Positions 45,805 to 56,967 of a stretch of DNA of 64,000 nucleotides are shown here, piece after piece. Origin of the DNA: Macrophomina tecta (lineage: Eukaryota; Ascomycota; Dothideomycetes; Botryosphaeriales; Botryosphaeriaceae). Position 1 is the stretch's first letter. The number at the start of each line of letters is the position of its first letter. A program made the translations under genes and the position numbers. Where the stretch lies: positions 3,100,001 through 3,164,000 of the forward strand of contig JAKSGN010000006.1 in the NCBI GenBank assembly GCA_024180945.1, written 5' to 3'. Below the pieces are notes generated by a model. That model did not search any database. It was not told the DNA's origin and worked only from the letters and a program-made list of their open reading frames with translations.

Positions 45805-46177
45805 TTTTTTTGCTGCGGAATGGTAGGAGTTCTTCCTACTTTGCAGGGGGTCTTCTTTGGCGTATTGGCCGCGACCGCTTTCCAAGCGCTGCCCGAAAGG
45901 AAAGACAAATCTCGACGTAAAGGTAGGTAGCATCCAAGACAATAGAGTCTAAAATGGAAACTACGATTGAGATAATGGAGGAAGTCTAGCAAATGTATGT
46001 GCAAATTGAATGCATTGCAGACAGAAGGTAAAGAGTGACGAGGGAGAGCGACAGAAGACTAAGATAGCAAGAATAGCTGAGAATATACAGAAAATAAACC
46101 CAATAGAGGAAAAAAGAAAGCAAGGATGCGTCAGGAAAGAATGGTGATGTAAGGACAGGAGAGGAATGACACTACCA
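45114..46177. other. Intergenic with polypyrimidine microsatellite
   Basis: About 1.06 kb without a gene. It contains the 3' flank of the AbaA-like tail and a T/C tract at 45752-45811. Confidence 0.5.
45752..45811. repeat. (CTTTTT)n polypyrimidine tract
   Basis: Five CTTTTT-like units that run into longer T-runs, ending in about 17 T. Noncoding. Confidence 0.85.
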
Positions 46178-47350
46178 GGTGCGCCTGACACGCTCGAAGA
46201 CTAAGCGCGAGTGGAATCGTGGGAGAAGTCGCATTGTCTCCAACCCATGGTAGTAGGGCCCCTCAGTGGCAATGATCAGTTCTGACTGATCGACTGCCTT
46301 GCCTCCAAAATTACCGGGCCGCTCGGCAGTGGTGGCTGAGCACCCGGGGCAAATATACTCCCCCATTCGACCCATTGGACTATAGTAGAGTGGAATATCG
46401 TCCCAGATAGGCCATTCTGGCATCCTGGTGGCCCAAATCTGGCGCATCGCATCCACTTAGAGCCGGACATGCTCTGTGACGGTCATGTGAACGCTCCCGA
46501 GGCGCTTGACGGATTGGGCTTCGGCTGGGCAGTGGTACCTGCAGATGGGACGCAAGATGCCGCCTGGAGCAGCGTCGTAGCCTTTTGCTAGTGCTACAGC
46601 GCGCGTCTTCACGCGTTCAGCCTCAGGGCGGGTCAAAAGATGCCCTTCAACCCCGGGGAAATCTTGTCACTGCGCATCCAGCCCGACGCTCCTCCGCGGC
46701 ACTTGTCAATTGAGCACCGGCGATTTCCCGCCACCTAGAGCTTCAGAAGGGAGATTTTACATGGCCTCGTGATCTGTGTGTGTGTGTGCTGACAAGGACT
46801 CTGAGAATGTCAAGTCTAATTAGCCAGTATTGGCAGCCTGAGGCAGGGCAAGACGACGGCTCACCATCCTCGTGAACGGACTTGAGGTGGGCGTTGAGCT
46901 TCTTTACAATAGAATGCACGCCTGCCACGTCGACTGCATGTACAGATGGGGCATCTGTATGGAGCGGTGCGTGTCGTTATATCTGCATGTGACGACCGCG
47001 CTCGTAGAGTCGTTGCGAGGCAGCTTTCGCATTGTAATCGGGATAGTTGCAAAGCAGTCCAGAGTCGTTGACACTCTTTCAACGTCTGCAGGACGGCGGA
47101 AAAGCTCGTCTTAGTATGACGGCCGTATCTGGCGAGCTGTGTTCGCCTACATAGTCCTCCTGCGGCCTGGAATTCCTGTCGCAGTGTCGTCTGACTGATC
47201 ATTGGAGATATTGGCTGGAATAGTCGCCCGTTGTCCAGCCTGGCTCTCGCTCGAATTCTGCGGTGCCTCCTCCAGAGGATTGTCTGTAGAACAGTCATAG
47301 CCTCTGGGATAATGGACTTGATTGCCATCTCGACCATCTGCATCACAGCC
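46178..47350 (-). pseudogene. Decayed C2H2 zinc-finger gene
   Basis: On the minus strand, zinc-finger-like segments lie in order but in different frames with stops between them. One reads NYPDYNAKAASQRLYERGRHMQ and then meets a stop, followed in the same frame by GVHSIVKKLNAHLKSVHEDGEP and PASGC. A further segment at about 46450-46650 reads LAKGYDAAPGGILRPICRYHCP and stops at RL. The last segment (46172-46456) reads PIWDDIPLYYSP, GEYICPGCSATT and runs to a stop. The spaced Cys/His pairs and the HLKSVHEDG finger tip fit a fungal C2H2 protein. At least two in-frame stops and frame changes without clear splice sites argue for decay. Exact borders and the family are uncertain. Confidence 0.45.
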
Positions 47351-47883
47351 ATGGCCCCAACGCATGCCTAAGCAATTCCAGCTGACATTCCTGAGATCAG
47401 GCTGATCTGCCCGGTGACGTAGGTCAAGGAAGGGCGTCACGCGAGGCAGAGAGAGTAGGCAAGACTGAAAGCTGGACGTGTCTGAATTGGTCGAGGAGGG
47501 AGCAAAGGTGCGAGAAAATGAAATGTGGGGAGGACGAACGAAAGTATTCCAAGGGAGCCTCTGCCGCTATACAGCCGCCTGAGAAGGGTCACGGCGCTAA
47601 CCTGCAGCTCTCTCGACGCTGGCGGCTTACCAAGCCCGTGATACAATTACTGCGGTCTGCGAGTCAGCAAAGAAAATGCCCGGTCCACTTCGGGCTAGGT
47701 CAACAGCCCCGGACTGGGCCTAGAGCACACTCAGCGTGGAAGACGAATTGCAGTGTTTCCCAAGCTTGCGCGGTCCGCGACTGTATAGGGGCCCCACACG
47801 TTACCGTCCGACGGGGCAAAAAAGTGCAAAAAGATATGCATGCTTGCTAACCAGTCTGAGACTGGTAAGGGCGTTGAATTCCT
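47351..47883. other. Intergenic next to tRNA-Phe
   Basis: No gene is supported. The part just left of the tRNA (about 47810-47883) is shared with the copy near 61.4 kb and includes the palindrome ACCAGTCTGAGACTGGT. Confidence 0.5.
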
Positions 47884-47988
47884 TGCAGCTTCTGTGGATC
47901 GAACACAGTACCTCCAGATACCGCACAGATGGCTTTTTGGGCTGAAGTAGACTTCAGTCTGGCGCTCTCCCAAGTGAGCTAAAGCTGC
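47884..47988 (-). tRNA. tRNA-Phe (GAA) with 32-nt intron
   Basis: On the minus strand: acceptor GCAGCTT pairs with AAGCTGC, followed by discriminator A. The D arm is TTAGCTCACTTGGGAGAGC. The anticodon arm is CCAGA-CTGAAGA-TCTGG with anticodon GAA. The T arm contains GTTCGATC. A 32-nt intron (47951-47920) sits after position 37, the standard site, and carries TTCAG able to pair with the anticodon region. Length without intron is 73 nt. Identical to the copy at 61473-61577. Confidence 0.93.
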
Positions 47989-48312
47989 TATTGGTTGATG
48001 GAATAGCTACTCGCTTTGCAATAATATAATGACTAGAAACGCTTGGGAACGTGCGTGAAGACGCCAGGGTAGGTGCTGTGAGTTTTGGGCCGATAATAGT
48101 GGACTTCACTCTCGGCAGGGCAAAGCAGGCACGTGACAGCCCGCGCCCACTTGCCCTTTTGCTCGCGCGTCCTCCGGAGCCACCCCGCGCGCGCACGGAA
48201 TCGATCCGCGTCCACCCAATGCCCATCAGAATCCCCGTCACACATCGCATCACCGCCGACGACTCGTCCCAGTTCCACTGAAAGTCTGACAACCGGCCAT
48301 CACGTCGCGGCA

Positions 48313-49840
48313 ATGGCGTCGGGAGCATTCCCCCAGACGTTCCCCGGGCTGGGCCACGCGAGCAGCTCCGCCCAGAGCATCGAGGAATTCGAGGCCCAGA
48401 TGGCCGCCGCGAAGCAGCTGCCGCCCGCCAGCTCGCCGTCGGGCGACTCGTACCACACGCCCCCGCCCAGCCAGGCACGGCCGTCCCAGCAGCCGAGCAA
48501 TGCCAGCCCCCAGCTGCAGGCGGGCAGGGCCTGGTCGAGCGAGTCGGTGGCCTCGTTCAACAACCTGTGCCTCAAGAACGCCGTCGCCAACGGCTTCGAG
48601 TACGCGCAGGTGCGCCTCGTGCCGCCGGGCTGGAGCGTCGAGCTGAAGTTCGGGTTCGGCTCGCTGAGCGGCGAGGGGGCGAGGTACACAGTTAGCCTGC
48701 CGGGCCCGTATGGCAGTAAGAAGGAGGCGAAGGCGGCGGCGGCGGAGGAGGGATTGCGCACGTTGACGGAGGCGATTGAGAAGAGGGGGGCGAGTGGGAA
48801 GAGGAAGGTGTCGGCCAGTGGTGATGGGGAGACGACGAGGGATGTGGAGGGGGAGAGCGAGGATGAGAACGAGAATTGGATCGGCTTGCTGGGAGGTGAG
48901 CGCTTTCGGGCTCTTTTTTTTTTTTTTTTTTTTTTTTTATGAACCGCCATGTGGGCCAGAGCGTGCTACTGACAGGAGGTTGACTGCAGAGTACTCCCAG
49001 GCCGAAGGCAAACCGCGCCCGCTCTTCCAGGAGTTCAGCCTCGGCGCCAACTACTCGATGGAGTGTATCCTGCCGGCCGACCGCCCGGGCGAGCCCTTTG
49101 GCGGCCGCGACCTGCTCTTCAACAGCAAGAAGGCGGCCAAGGCGAACGCTGCGCGTGAGGCGGTGCGCTGGCTGCGCGCGCAGGACCGCATGCCTAAGAA
49201 GGGTCACCCCACCAAGAAGAAGATAAAAGCCGCCCAACTCGCTGCCGCTTACTCTGCCGCAGCGCAGTTCTCTGCTTCAGCCTTGGCCGACCCGGGCCCG
49301 CTCCCGACCCCGACGCCCATCGGCGGCGATGTTGCGATCGCGATGGCCGGCGCGAGCAACTCGAACGCTGCGAGCGCGTCGGACAGCGATGGCTCCTCCG
49401 GCTCGCCGGATCAGAAGGACCGCACGCCGGGCGAGCAGGTCATGCGTACGTTGCCCTACCCCCCAATTCCCTTTCCCAGCCGCAGTCGCAAAGGCAGAAA
49501 AAGAGAGAAAAGGCAGCACTGAGTAGATGATAACCTCACGCATGCCACAGTGCTCTGCAGCAAACTCGGCTGCGCCCAGCCCATCTACAAAATCACGCCG
49601 GACCCGCGCGTGCCCTCGATGTGGTCGGGCGCCGCCTACTTCCCGCACGACCCGGCCATCGCGCCGCCGGGTCAGCCCATAGGCGAGGTGCACAATATCT
49701 ACGGCAAGAAGAAGGCGCGCGAGGAGGTGGCCAAGCGCGTGCTCAGGCACCTCAAGGCGAAGCGGGTGGAGAGGCAGAAGGTTGCTGAGAGCGCGCTGGC
49801 GGGAGCGGGGGCGGGAGCGCCGATGGTGCCGCAGGTTTGA
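48313..49840 (+). CDS. Double-stranded RNA-binding domain protein
   Basis: Three exons, 48313-48895, 48990-49445 and 49551-49840, give 442 residues. The first part has a Ser/Pro-rich leader, then a dsRBM-like unit at about 80-155 (SFNNLCLKNAVANGF, WSVELKFGFG, GPYGSKKEAKAAAAEEGL). A second unit at about 195-255 (QEFSLGANYSMECILPA, FNSKKAAKANAAREAVRWL) and a third in the last exon (LLCSKLGCAQPIYKI, YGKKKAREEVAKRVLRHL) repeat the alpha-beta-beta-beta-alpha plan. The KKxAKxxAAxxAL signature in each is the RNA-contacting helix. No RNase III or helicase domain is present, so it is a pure RNA-binding protein, perhaps an accessory factor of dsRNA processing; the role is unknown. Intron 1 carries a 25-T run. 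Confidence 0.85.
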
Positions 49841-52800
49841 GGGAGGTTTTGGACGAGGGGGAAGGCGCGTGGGCGTGGATGAAGTCGCTGCGGGTGGGGA
49901 AGAGAGAGAGGATCAGGTAGGTGGGCCAAATGACTGTCTTGGCGTTGGTGGGAACTTGCGGTCGAGAGTGCGCAGAGAGGGTGCCTTATTATACCCCGGG
50001 CGTTTTACTTATGGACTCATGATTGCCTTTTCCTAGTGTAATGACTCGATCTTTATACCTGAGGTTACGAGAGGAGAGCGTACAATGAAGCCGATCTCTT
50101 CACCTCAGCAACGCAGAAGATGGAGGGCTTGAGCTTGAGGACGCAACGCGTGAGACGTCGGGGTAGTCGTCCGGACGTGGATGTTCTCAGCATGCTTGGA
50201 CACTTGTGAGCGGATGGCTGCGTCGACTCCCCATGGTCAGTCTCCTTGATACCTCTCCCTAAGACGGCCAAGAGCGCGTGCATTGAGCCACTGGCGTTTT
50301 TAGTTTCCAGACTGGCTCCGCCCAACCATCAGCGCGTACTACTGTGGAGAGTAGCTGAGGCCTCGTGCGATGGTGTGGAGGATGTTTTCTTCGTCGAAGT
50401 TTGATTGTACGAGGGGAGTGGGGATGGATGCTCCGCCAATTGACAAGGGGGACCTTGCCATGTGAACGGATGTGCGAGCAGGTGAGCAGGGATGCTCTCA
50501 CGGTGGAGTAATCTGGGCGATAACCCCCCGGGGGGGGGTCTGGCATTCGAGCGGATTGCGGGATATGGGGAGGGAGGGAGGGAGGGAGTTGGCAGAGGCT
50601 TTTGAACGATGTGTGTGGTTTGTGCGAGCGGGTCTTCGAGCCTCGTGGGATCGCGGTAGAAATAAGTTGACCTGCTTGGGAGGTCTGAATTGGTAAAAGG
50701 TGGTCGCCGAGTCATGCCGCAGCAAAAGGCGTGGTGTTCACGGCACATACGCAGCAACACGGCGCCCGAAAGGCTCTGGTCTGACTCCATCGGCGGAGAT
50801 GGTCGACCGCTGACATGGAAGGACTCAAGCGGGAAAAGCCGCCGGGTGGATAGCTCTGGAATGTTTAATATATCAAGTAGGAAGCAAGTGGGTTGCAAAC
50901 AAAAACAATTCTGTTGTAGGACAAGTGCTGCCACTACGGCGCGGTCGAGGCCCACGCGGGTGGCAAAGGGGGAGGTTCCCGCCAGTGCGGAGTGTGGGGA
51001 AAAGCTTGAGCACGAGGTAGTGATGGGAATGAGAACGAGTATTGGATATCTGGCAGGGCTTGGCAGATACACAGCTCGCGCATAGTACTGTGAGGGCGCA
51101 GTGGTGTTTGGAGTTGATCGAGATCTCCTCCATGCTCCTGTGCTTTCTGACACCCCCCTGCGATTATGTCCTTACCTGCTGATCAGAGAGTCGGCTGCGG
51201 GAGGACGCTGAGAGCATAGAGCTAATGCTGTGCGCTGCCAGGCCTTTGAGGAGGGCGTTGACAGACTGCTAGTTCTCGATGGTCATGGAGCCGGGCGCAA
51301 GGAGTGGGGCGGAATCTGATACGAGCACCATTCCTCTCATGCAATCAGACGCGCCGAGTTGTACACGGGAAGGCTACGTTCTGGCGTCTAGGGTCCGGAA
51401 AAGAAGCCAATTCATTCCACAGCGAAGTGCATCGGCCCTGGGTGTCTACCTGCGGCGACGGATGTGGAAGAATTCAGGGGTGTACGAGGGAGAGGAGAAG
51501 GCGGAGGCGGCAGACGAACGGTGCTCGGGCAGATAGAGTTGTGTTCTCTGGATCGGACGTTGACGCCTTTGTGATGCGTAGCAAAGCGCTCCGCCGAAAG
51601 CGGGGTGGAGAAGAGCACGCTTAGGCTCGGGCGGGCTCGCTCAAGCCCCAGAGCGCACCCGGCAGCGGGCGTGTAGTGTAGAGGAGAGAGCCGGGTCGGA
51701 AGCTTCTCAGGAAGAATTGCCGGATTCAGCAACGAGGGCCGGGAGTGACGCCTTCTGGGGCTGGCCGGAGCTTGACGCGGACCCTGGCCTGCAGCGGGCC
51801 GCCGCAATCGTCACTGCCGTCGACACCACACGCCGGCTATAATTAGCGTGTCCAGAGCGGCTGGCGACGGGCAAGGGCACGAGAGTTTGCCAGCCGCCGT
51901 GTCCTCCTCTGCTCGGCGGGCGGCTGGCCTGGGGGGCCGGTCCAGCGCAGCCGGCCATGTCGCCCCGGCTGTGCACCGACACGGCCGTACCGGCTGCTGT
52001 TCTGCGCTCTTTTGCCAGTGCGTCACCAGCAGCGGGCGCGCCCCGCCGGAGCCGCATCGCAGCCTCGGTCGGTTTAGTAAACTCGATGCTGAGCAAGCGA
52101 TCTGCATGACGCCGCCAGCCCTTTCGACCAGTCCGGGGCGGGGGCTTCCAGAAGGCCAACGGCGAAGGAGGCGGCTGCCCGTTCGGGACTTTATCGCGCC
52201 CGGCGGGGCTGCCGCGCCGATCCTTTTTTTTCTTCGCACGCACCCGCCTGTCTCTCCTCGTCCGCGACATGCCTCTCCACTCCCTCTCTGCTCGCGCCGG
52301 GCTTCTTCACGCCCACGGCTGTGTTACTGCTTCCAGTCGCCGCCCCGGCCCGCCAGCCCCTGCGCAGCCGCCTATGCTCGGACGAGCAGCTCGCGCCGAC
52401 AAACTTCAGCGCGACGGCCACCACGGCAGCGGCGCCCTCGCCCAATGCGTCGCTCTGCCCGGCCCAGCGCCAGACTTCGAACCACCGCGCGAGCAGGGTC
52501 CCGCCGTCTTCTCGTGCGTACGCTTTACGGTCCCCGCGCGCTGAGGCAATGCTCGACCGGCTGAGCATGCCAGAGCACCGCCGCGGCGAGAGCTGGGAGA
52601 CGGGCAGCCGCCGGCTCGACGAGGAGAGCATGGCGCGCAGGGCCGGGCGGCATGCGTAGGCCGTTGACGGTGCCCGGCAGGTCATCCACGCTTGCTTCGG
52701 CAGCGCGAGCTACTTCTCGGCCCAAGAGCACCGAGAGAGGGCTCCCTGGCCTTGACGCCCGCCGCCACCCCGACAGCGCCAGCCCGCATGATGCAATCGT

Positions 52801-52964
52801 TGGCAAACGCCAGCCAGTGCTCCGCCCGTCCTGGCCGGGAGTACCTTCATATACCTCTTCCATTTTCTCTTCCTTGCTGCACTCCTCCAGCCAGTCTTCC
52901 TTCTGCTGTCTTGACGCTGCATTGCTCACTTCACTTCACTTCACTTCCCCCCATTCCCGCCACC
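49841..52964. other. 3.1-kb intergenic region
   Basis: No gene is supported. Between 51.6 and 52.9 kb the DNA is very GC-rich and opens overlapping frames on several strands, none with a domain. A 274-codon frame on the minus strand (50329-51153) is Ser/Pro-rich, lacks family signatures and is not believed. The last 40 bp are CT-rich with TTCAC repeats, likely the leader of the next gene. Confidence 0.45.
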
Positions 52965-54215
52965 ATGGTCCAGAACAAGAGCTTCATCTTCAAGAGCCCG
53001 CCCACTGGCGCGCCCAAGCCCGGCGTTGACCTCACCACCGAGGACCGTGGCTTTGACCTGGACGCCGCACTCCCGGCCGGCGGCATCACCCTCAAGAACT
53101 ACTATGCTTCCCTGGACCCCTACCAGCGCGGCCGCATGCGCGACGCCAAGATCAAGTCTTACTTCCCCGCCTTCCAGCCCGGCCAGATCGTCGACAACCG
53201 CGTCGTCAGCAAGGTCCTGAAGAGCGACAACTCCAAATTCAAGCCCGGCGACGTCGTCTTCGGCTTCCTTCCTATCCAGGAATACACCGCCCTCGACGCC
53301 AAGCAGGCCGAGAGCATCGAGCATGTCCAGAACCCCCTTGGCCTTCACCCCTCCCACTTCATCGGCGCTCTTGGCATGCCTGGTCTGACTGCCTGGAGCT
53401 CCTTCTACGAGATTGGCAAGCCCAAGAAGGGCGAGACCATCTTCATCTCAGCTGCGAGCGGTGCCGTCGGCCAGATCGTCGGTCAGCTGGCCAAGCACGA
53501 GGGCCTTAGGGTCATCGGCAGCGTCGGTGACGACAAGAAGCTCGAGTACATCACCAAGGAGCTCGGCTTCGATGCTGGCTTCAACTACAAGACCGAGAAG
53601 CCGGGCGATGCTTTGGCCCGCCTGGCCCCCGATGGAATTGATATTTACTACGAGAACGTCGGTGGTGAGACCCTCGAGGCTGCCATCGACGCTATGAAGT
53701 CCCACGGTAGAATCAGTGAGTTTTCCCATCACCTCCCAGCCCATCATCATGCACATCCTTTCCGGCCATGGAAATATCTACCAGCCTGTCGCACTTTTCC
53801 TGAACATCGCCATTTCGACCCACTTCCACCAACCCTGAGAGCACGCATCCATCTTCGCATCTTTAAACGGATAGATTGGATGCCATGTGGCTAATTCAGT
53901 CAACCAGTTGCCTGCGGCATGATCTCCCAGTACAACCTCCAGCCCGAGGAGCGCTACGGCGTCACGAACCTGTTCATGGTCACCACCAAGCGCATCACCA
54001 TGCGCGGCTTCATCGTCGGCGACGAGGATATGGGCCCCAAGTACACCGCTGACCACCAGAAGAAGCTCCAGCAGTGGATCCACGACGGCTCTTTCAAGGC
54101 CAAGATGCACATCGATGTCGGCGTTGACAACGCTGCTGATGCTTTCCTGGGCATGCTGAGCGGAAAGAACTTTGGTAAGGCGGTGCTGCAGATTGCGGAT
54201 ATTGAGAAGGAGTAA
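52965..54215 (+). CDS. NADP-dependent medium-chain reductase (alkenal/LTB4-dehydrogenase-like)
   Basis: Two exons, 52965-53715 and 53908-54215, encode 352 residues, typical of the family. The start is CACCATGG after a pyrimidine-rich leader. The N-terminal catalytic fold has DPYQRGRM near residue 50, which is characteristic of leukotriene B4 12-hydroxydehydrogenase/prostaglandin-reductase enzymes. The nucleotide-binding site is AASGAVGQIVGQ at about 162-173, followed by GSVGDDKK (NADP-specific Lys). DIYYENVGGE and, in exon 2, CGMISQYN complete the family fingerprint. No zinc-ligand cysteines are present. Such enzymes reduce the alpha,beta double bond of enals and enones, detoxifying lipid-peroxidation products. 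The 192-nt intron is larger than most in the window. Confidence 0.93.
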
Positions 54216-55420
54216 GAAGGTGGATGATACCCTTTTTTTTTTTTTTCTTTTGTGAACGACAACATCAGAAAGGGCTGAAGTTTTGACGTTTGCTGGCCTA
54301 TGAAGGAAGTGATGACGGCTTATGATAGCGACAGTATAGACGAGTAGGAGGCCGCTGGGCCGTGCTGCGGATAATACAATTAAATGCCAAATACCCCCAG
54401 TCAAGATGGAATCTCCAGCGCGTGAATAAACGAAGGATCCGTCTCCGTCATTCCGCAAGTTGCTATTGACATCAATGGGGAGTTGAAGCGGTTGATCGGA
54501 CGCGAATATTAATCAATATTGCGTCCAGAAAATTGCTTCAACTCCCCATGTATAATCGATTTATTGCAACGCTGTCGTGCAACTGGATCCCAATTCCTTA
54601 CTACCCACATGCCTTTTTCAGTTTTGGACCGTCGCCAAAGCAACATGTTGGTTCGGCCACTTCGCCCACAGTGCTCAACATCACGCCGGCAACACCCATC
54701 ACCCAATCCAATGGCCGTCGTCGAGATTCCAACAACGTCGTTCTTCTCCATGAAATCGACCGAGCTCGCGCGTTTGACTTCCTACTGCACAATCTGCAGC
54801 CGTTCCTGTTCACCCATCACGGTAGCATTTATATCACCCGCTGTGGCTGTTGATGGAGATCAGCAGTGTTGAAGATGCCCATAAACGTCTTTCTTGCGTG
54901 TGGGTTATCCGCCCCTACGTCGTCCTTGGGTGGCGCAACTCTCGCGCACATGTTGAAATGTCTGTATCCTTAAGTCCACACCCACCTTACTGAGTGGCCT
55001 CCTCTTCCAGCCCTATGCTGAGTAGTGGCTCCTAAATGCTCTGTCCTGACCCCGCCGTATCTCCGCGCGAGTTGCCGCAGGCAGAACGGAGCAGTGAGAA
55101 GGCACTCTCTAAGTTCCAGGACAATCCTCTCGAGTGGCAACAAATCGGTTCGCATTCGCAACAGTCATGCAATCGATATTAGAGCACTCCAAGACCACTT
55201 CGAACGCATCAGAACAGAAAAGAAACGAGACACCGCCACGAAGCCCACCAGCCCACGCACAACCGACGCGCGGACACGCTTCCGGAGAGATAGCCCCCAG
55301 TCCCGCACTTTGCTGACAGCGGAAGCATCCATTTTTTTTTTTTGCAGGCGCCACCGCAACCACATCCTCTTCCAGAACCCCCCCAAAAAAAAAAAAAATA
55401 GAACGCTTCCTTCTCCTCCC
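54216..55420. other. Intergenic with a long inverted repeat
   Basis: 1.2 kb without a supportable gene. It contains the hairpin at 54476-54548 and A/T homopolymers at about 54231-54246, 55332-55342 and 55385-55398. Short frames such as 54533-54853 have no domain. Confidence 0.45.
54476..54548. repeat. Hairpin-forming inverted repeat
   Basis: Perfect 14-bp arms TGGGGAGTTGAAGC and GCTTCAACTCCCCA enclose a second pair, GGACGC and GCGTCC, around an AT-rich centre (GAATATTAATCAATATT). It lies about 260 bp downstream of the reductase stop codon. Confidence 0.85.
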
Positions 55421-56482
55421 TCAAACAACCTCCCCCGCCACCATCCCCACCACGCCCACCGCGCACAGTCGCTGTAAAGCACACATCAACACTACCGCCG
55501 ACCGCTTCGCCCCTTCTAATTCTTCTTCTTCTTCTCCTTCTTCTTCTTCCTCCTCCTCTTCTTCTTCCTCTTCTTCTTCTTCTTCGCCGTCGCCATACGA
55601 CTGCGCCGGCGACCTCCACCACCCCTCTCGCCACGCCACGACATCCATCAGCCGCAGCAGCGGCAGCGCGAACGACGACATGGGCGGCGGAACCAGTCTA
55701 TTTGAGCCGGCCGTCTGCAGAGAAGGCGGGATGGCCGGCGCCGTTGCGTTGGCGGTGGCATTGGCGGCGGGGGTAGTGACGAGGGTTGTGGTGGTTGAGG
55801 TGGAGGGCGGCGGGGGGAGGAGGGGGGCCGTGGAGGTCGCTGTTGTTGTGGGTGCTGGAGCGGGGAGTTGGGTGGTGGAGGTCGTCGCTTCCGCTGTGGG
55901 GTTGTTCGTGCTGACGTGGGCAGGTGTGAGGGTGGTGGCGATGGTGCGGGTGATGTTGATGGCTGTGGTGGAGATGGTGGTGGGGTTGGGCAGGGTAGCG
56001 GATCGTGTGGCTGTGGTTATCGGGAGAGCAGTTGTCTCGGTGCGGAGGCTGGCGGTGGTTGAGGTGATTGGCGAAGGAGCGGAGGCACTAATGATAGTCT
56101 CGGTGTGGGGGGCGGAAAGAGAAGAAGACAGTGCGGAGCCGGAGTGGCAGGGCTCGGTTCCGGAGGTGGAGGATGACAACGAGGGCGAGAATGAGGATGT
56201 GTTCTGGGTAGTTGTTAGGGTGCAAGTGATCGTGGAGGTATTTGAGGGAGCGATTGTGATTGTGATTGTGATGAAAACTGTGTCAGGTAGTTCTGTAGTG
56301 GGAACTGTCTGGGGCTGTACCGGAGCTGAGGAGAGGGGATTAGTGGCAGACACGACCGTGCGCGTCCAAGTGCTGGTGCTGGTGGACATGATGCTGGAAA
56401 GAGTGCTAGTTGTTTCCGCTCGTATCACGGTGTTCCCGGGGAGCATGACAGCCCCAAGAAGAATAGACGGAGATACTTTCAT
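55421..56482 (-). CDS. Ser/Thr-rich putative cell-wall or GPI-type protein
   Basis: A single-exon frame of 353 residues from the chosen ATG; an in-frame ATG exists 22 codons upstream, but the downstream one gives a signal peptide (MKVSPSILLGAVMLPGNTVIRA). Residues about 25-270 are Ser/Thr/Pro-rich with repeated TTT and STST motifs, suited to heavy O-glycosylation. The C-terminus is odd: PPPMSSFALPLLRLMDVVA could be part of a GPI-attachment signal, but the frame continues through a polyglutamate run encoded by the TTC repeat (55520-55585) to the stop at 55421. The true 3' end may therefore lie earlier or behind an unseen intron. The opposite strand is also open because of composition. No catalytic domain; a wall or mucin-like role is inferred. 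Confidence 0.5.
   Translation of the reverse strand: MKVSPSILLGAVMLPGNTVIRAETTSTLSSIMSTSTSTWTRTVVSATNPLSSAPVQPQTVPTTELPDTVFITITITIAPSNTSTITCTLTTTQNTSSFSPSLSSSTSGTEPCHSGSALSSSLSAPHTETIISASAPSPITSTTASLRTETTALPITTATRSATLPNPTTISTTAINITRTIATTLTPAHVSTNNPTAEATTSTTQLPAPAPTTTATSTAPLLPPPPSTSTTTTLVTTPAANATANATAPAIPPSLQTAGSNRLVPPPMSSFALPLLRLMDVVAWREGWWRSPAQSYGDGEEEEEEEEEEEEEEEEGEEEEELEGAKRSAVVLMCALQRLCAVGVVGMVAGEVV
55520..55585. repeat. (TTC)n repeat
   Basis: About 20 TTC units with a few TCC interruptions. On the minus strand it encodes a polyglutamate run near the end of the Ser/Thr-rich frame, which may not be genuinely translated. Confidence 0.85.
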
Positions 56483-56967
56483 TGGGTCGGCGGACGATGG
56501 ACAAAGGTTTGACTTGCAAAGAATGAGACGGTGGGCGCGTGGATTCATGGTTCAGGCTACCTGAAGACTTTATGCTGGTCCGAGGGTATTGTTTGCCAGT
56601 TGTTCGTTTAACGTGATACGCGAAGGGCGCTGATGAGCTGTGACGCGCGCCAGTCGAGGATTCGGTTGCACCCAAAGTGAGTATGTTGGACCCAACGGTA
56701 CAAGAGATAATCCGTCAGCACAGTTACGTTTGATGTTTGTCTCGAGCGGTGAGTTGCACGCGCTGGGCTAGAAGTTACACAGAGGAGCCGCCCGTTCAAC
56801 GAAGCCATTCCCAAAGCTGTCTTGGTGGGCACACGAGACGGAACCTATAATGAAGGAGGCCGGGTCCGAGCTAACACAGTAATTCAACACCCGTCGTGTC
56901 TTCCTTACCAGCTCATGTATGTCCTACAGTTCCGTGCCAACGGTTGCATGTAATTTGAACGGCTTAA
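56483..56967. other. Intergenic
   Basis: 485 bp between two minus-strand genes, covering the promoter side of the Ser/Thr-rich gene. Nothing else is recognised. Confidence 0.5.

Noticed and set aside
50329..51153. 274-codon minus-strand frame
   Set aside because: Ser/Pro-rich composition, no domain and no coherent start region; it looks like an open frame by composition.
51848..52564. 238-codon plus-strand frame before the reductase
   Set aside because: The DNA is very GC-rich and all strands are open there; no family signature is seen and it overlaps equally good opposite frames.
55680..56564. Plus-strand 294-codon frame opposite the Ser/Thr-rich gene
   Set aside because: It is Val/Gly-rich, without a signal or domain, and is the antisense of the Thr-rich frame.
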